A stretch of 6,514 nt of DNA from an uncultured Eubacteriales bacterium. Its GTDB lineage: Bacteria; Bacillota; Clostridia; Oscillospirales; CAG-272. The DNA is taken from positions 1 through 6,514 of the forward strand of contig USMO01000097.1 in assembly GCA_900555785.1 (NCBI GenBank). Reading direction: 5' to 3'. Shown piece by piece: positions 5,738 through 6,514 of this stretch. The notes below the pieces were generated by a model. It worked only from the letters and a program-made list of their open reading frames with translations, made no database searches and was not told the DNA's origin. Each line of letters begins with the position of its first letter. Positions within the stretch are counted from its first letter, which is position 1. The position numbers were made by a program, and so were the translations under genes.

Positions 5738-6514
5738 TCAGAGATTTGGGTTGTCGGAACGGTTCCGGAGCATGGAAAGCAGGGTTTCTTCGTCGATTAC
5801 GGGAACGCCCAGCTGCTGCGCCTTGGTCAGCTTGCTGCCTGCGCTCTCGCCCGCCACCACAAAGGAGGTGCGCGAGGAGACCGACCCGGCAGTCTTTCCG
5901 CCCGCCGCCTTGATGCGGTCGGACGCTTCGTCGCGGGTCAGGGTCGGCAGGGTTCCGGTCAGCACAAAGATCAGCCCCGCTAAAAAGTCATCCTTCGGCA
6001 TACCGACCGGAGAGGTCAGCACGCCCGCCTCGGTCAGCCGCCTGCAAAGTTCGCGGTTTTGCGGATGGGAAAAGAAGTTGACCACGCAGTCTGCGGTCAC
6101 CGCGCCGAAATCCGGCAGCGCCTCCAGCTCCTCCCGGGATGCTGCCATGCAGGCATCCAGCGAACCGAAATGCTGCGCCAGCGTCTCTGCCGCAACCTCG
6201 CCGATGTTCCGAATTCCCAACGCGAAAATCAGACGCTCCAGCCCGGCGTTCTTGGAAACTTCAATTGCCGCCAGCAGATTGGACGCCGACTTTTCGCCCA
6301 TGCGCTCCATTCCGACCAGTTCCTCCCGGTTCAGCCGGTACAGGTCTGCCGCATCCTCAATCAGCCCGTTGCGCAGCAGGGATTCCACCAGCTGCGGTCC
6401 CAGACCGTCAATGTTCATCGCATTCTTGGAGGCGAAATGTTCAATCCCCCGAGAAAGCTGCGCGGGGCATTTGCTGTTGGTGCACCGCGTTGCCGCGCCC
6501 TCGTCTTCATCGTG
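5738..6514 (-). CDS. ligA: NAD-dependent DNA ligase LigA, C-terminal part (5' end beyond right edge)
   Basis: These are the last 258 residues of the replication and repair ligase that seals nicks using NAD+. The frame is open to the window edge. The first visible residues, ending in ATRCTNSKCPAQL (8-20), form the second half of the four-cysteine zinc finger (C11 and C16). MNIDGLGPQLVESLL (33-47) begins the helix-hairpin-helix region, which continues through GEKSASNLL (73-81) and GIRNIGEVAAETLAQHFG (100-117). The BRCT domain spans about 177-250, with FVLTGTLPTLTRDEA (183-197), GGKTAGSVSSRTSFVVAG (205-222) and AGSKLTKAQQLGVPVIDE (225-242). The adenylation domain with the active-site lysine and the OB fold lie outside the window. 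The C-terminus is complete and of usual extent. The stop (5740-5738) overlaps the next gene's ribosome binding site, implying co-transcription. Confidence 0.97.
   Translation of the reverse strand, partial: HDEDEGAATRCTNSKCPAQLSRGIEHFASKNAMNIDGLGPQLVESLLRNGLIEDAADLYRLNREELVGMERMGEKSASNLLAAIEVSKNAGLERLIFALGIRNIGEVAAETLAQHFGSLDACMAASREELEALPDFGAVTADCVVNFFSHPQNRELCRRLTEAGVLTSPVGMPKDDFLAGLIFVLTGTLPTLTRDEASDRIKAAGGKTAGSVSSRTSFVVAGESAGSKLTKAQQLGVPVIDEETLLSMLRNRSDNPNL

Noticed and set aside
1..6514. CRISPR array, insertion sequence, prophage or tRNA gene
   Set aside because: No regularly spaced direct repeats, transposase or phage motifs, or tRNA-like cloverleaf were seen. The T-box resembles tRNA-related sequence only in its function.

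Overview
The window is GC-rich and every gene I can support lies on the minus strand. Gene content and order (ileS, lspA, RluA/RluD-type pseudouridine synthase), a T-box leader in front of ileS, and strong AGGAG-type ribosome binding sites point to a Gram-positive bacterium of the Clostridia. My guess is the Oscillospiraceae/Ruminococcaceae group. The lineage guess comes from protein style and locus layout, not from a search.

The window is described in the direction of transcription, from high to low coordinates. It opens inside ligA (6514-5738), which supplies half of the zinc finger, the helix-hairpin-helix region and the BRCT domain of NAD-dependent DNA ligase. After 15 nt comes a sugar-phosphate-type nucleotidyltransferase (5722-4835). 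After another 18 nt comes a probable secreted lipoprotein with a GLUG-like beta-helix segment (4816-3974). These three genes look co-transcribed. A weak terminator-like hairpin overlaps the lipoprotein stop codon.

The 352-nt gap from 3973 to 3622 is a complete regulatory unit. It holds a near-consensus sigma-70 promoter (TTGACA, 17 nt, TACAAT) and a T-box riboswitch with a probable ATC (Ile) specifier. It ends in an antiterminator/terminator pair just before ileS. Full-length isoleucyl-tRNA synthetase (3621-820) follows. Next is a 127-nt gap occupied mostly by a palindrome-rich repeat-like element. Lipoprotein signal peptidase lspA (692-174) follows, and its last 17 nt overlap the start of the pseudouridine synthase gene, which runs off the left edge.

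Functionally, uncharged tRNA-Ile should switch on ileS and, since no U-tract terminator separates them, probably lspA and the pseudouridine synthase as well. LspA would mature lipoproteins such as the one encoded upstream. I see no CRISPR array, transposase, tRNA, rRNA, or clearly new multi-gene system. The least explained parts are the lipoprotein/nucleotidyltransferase pair and the palindromic element between ileS and lspA.
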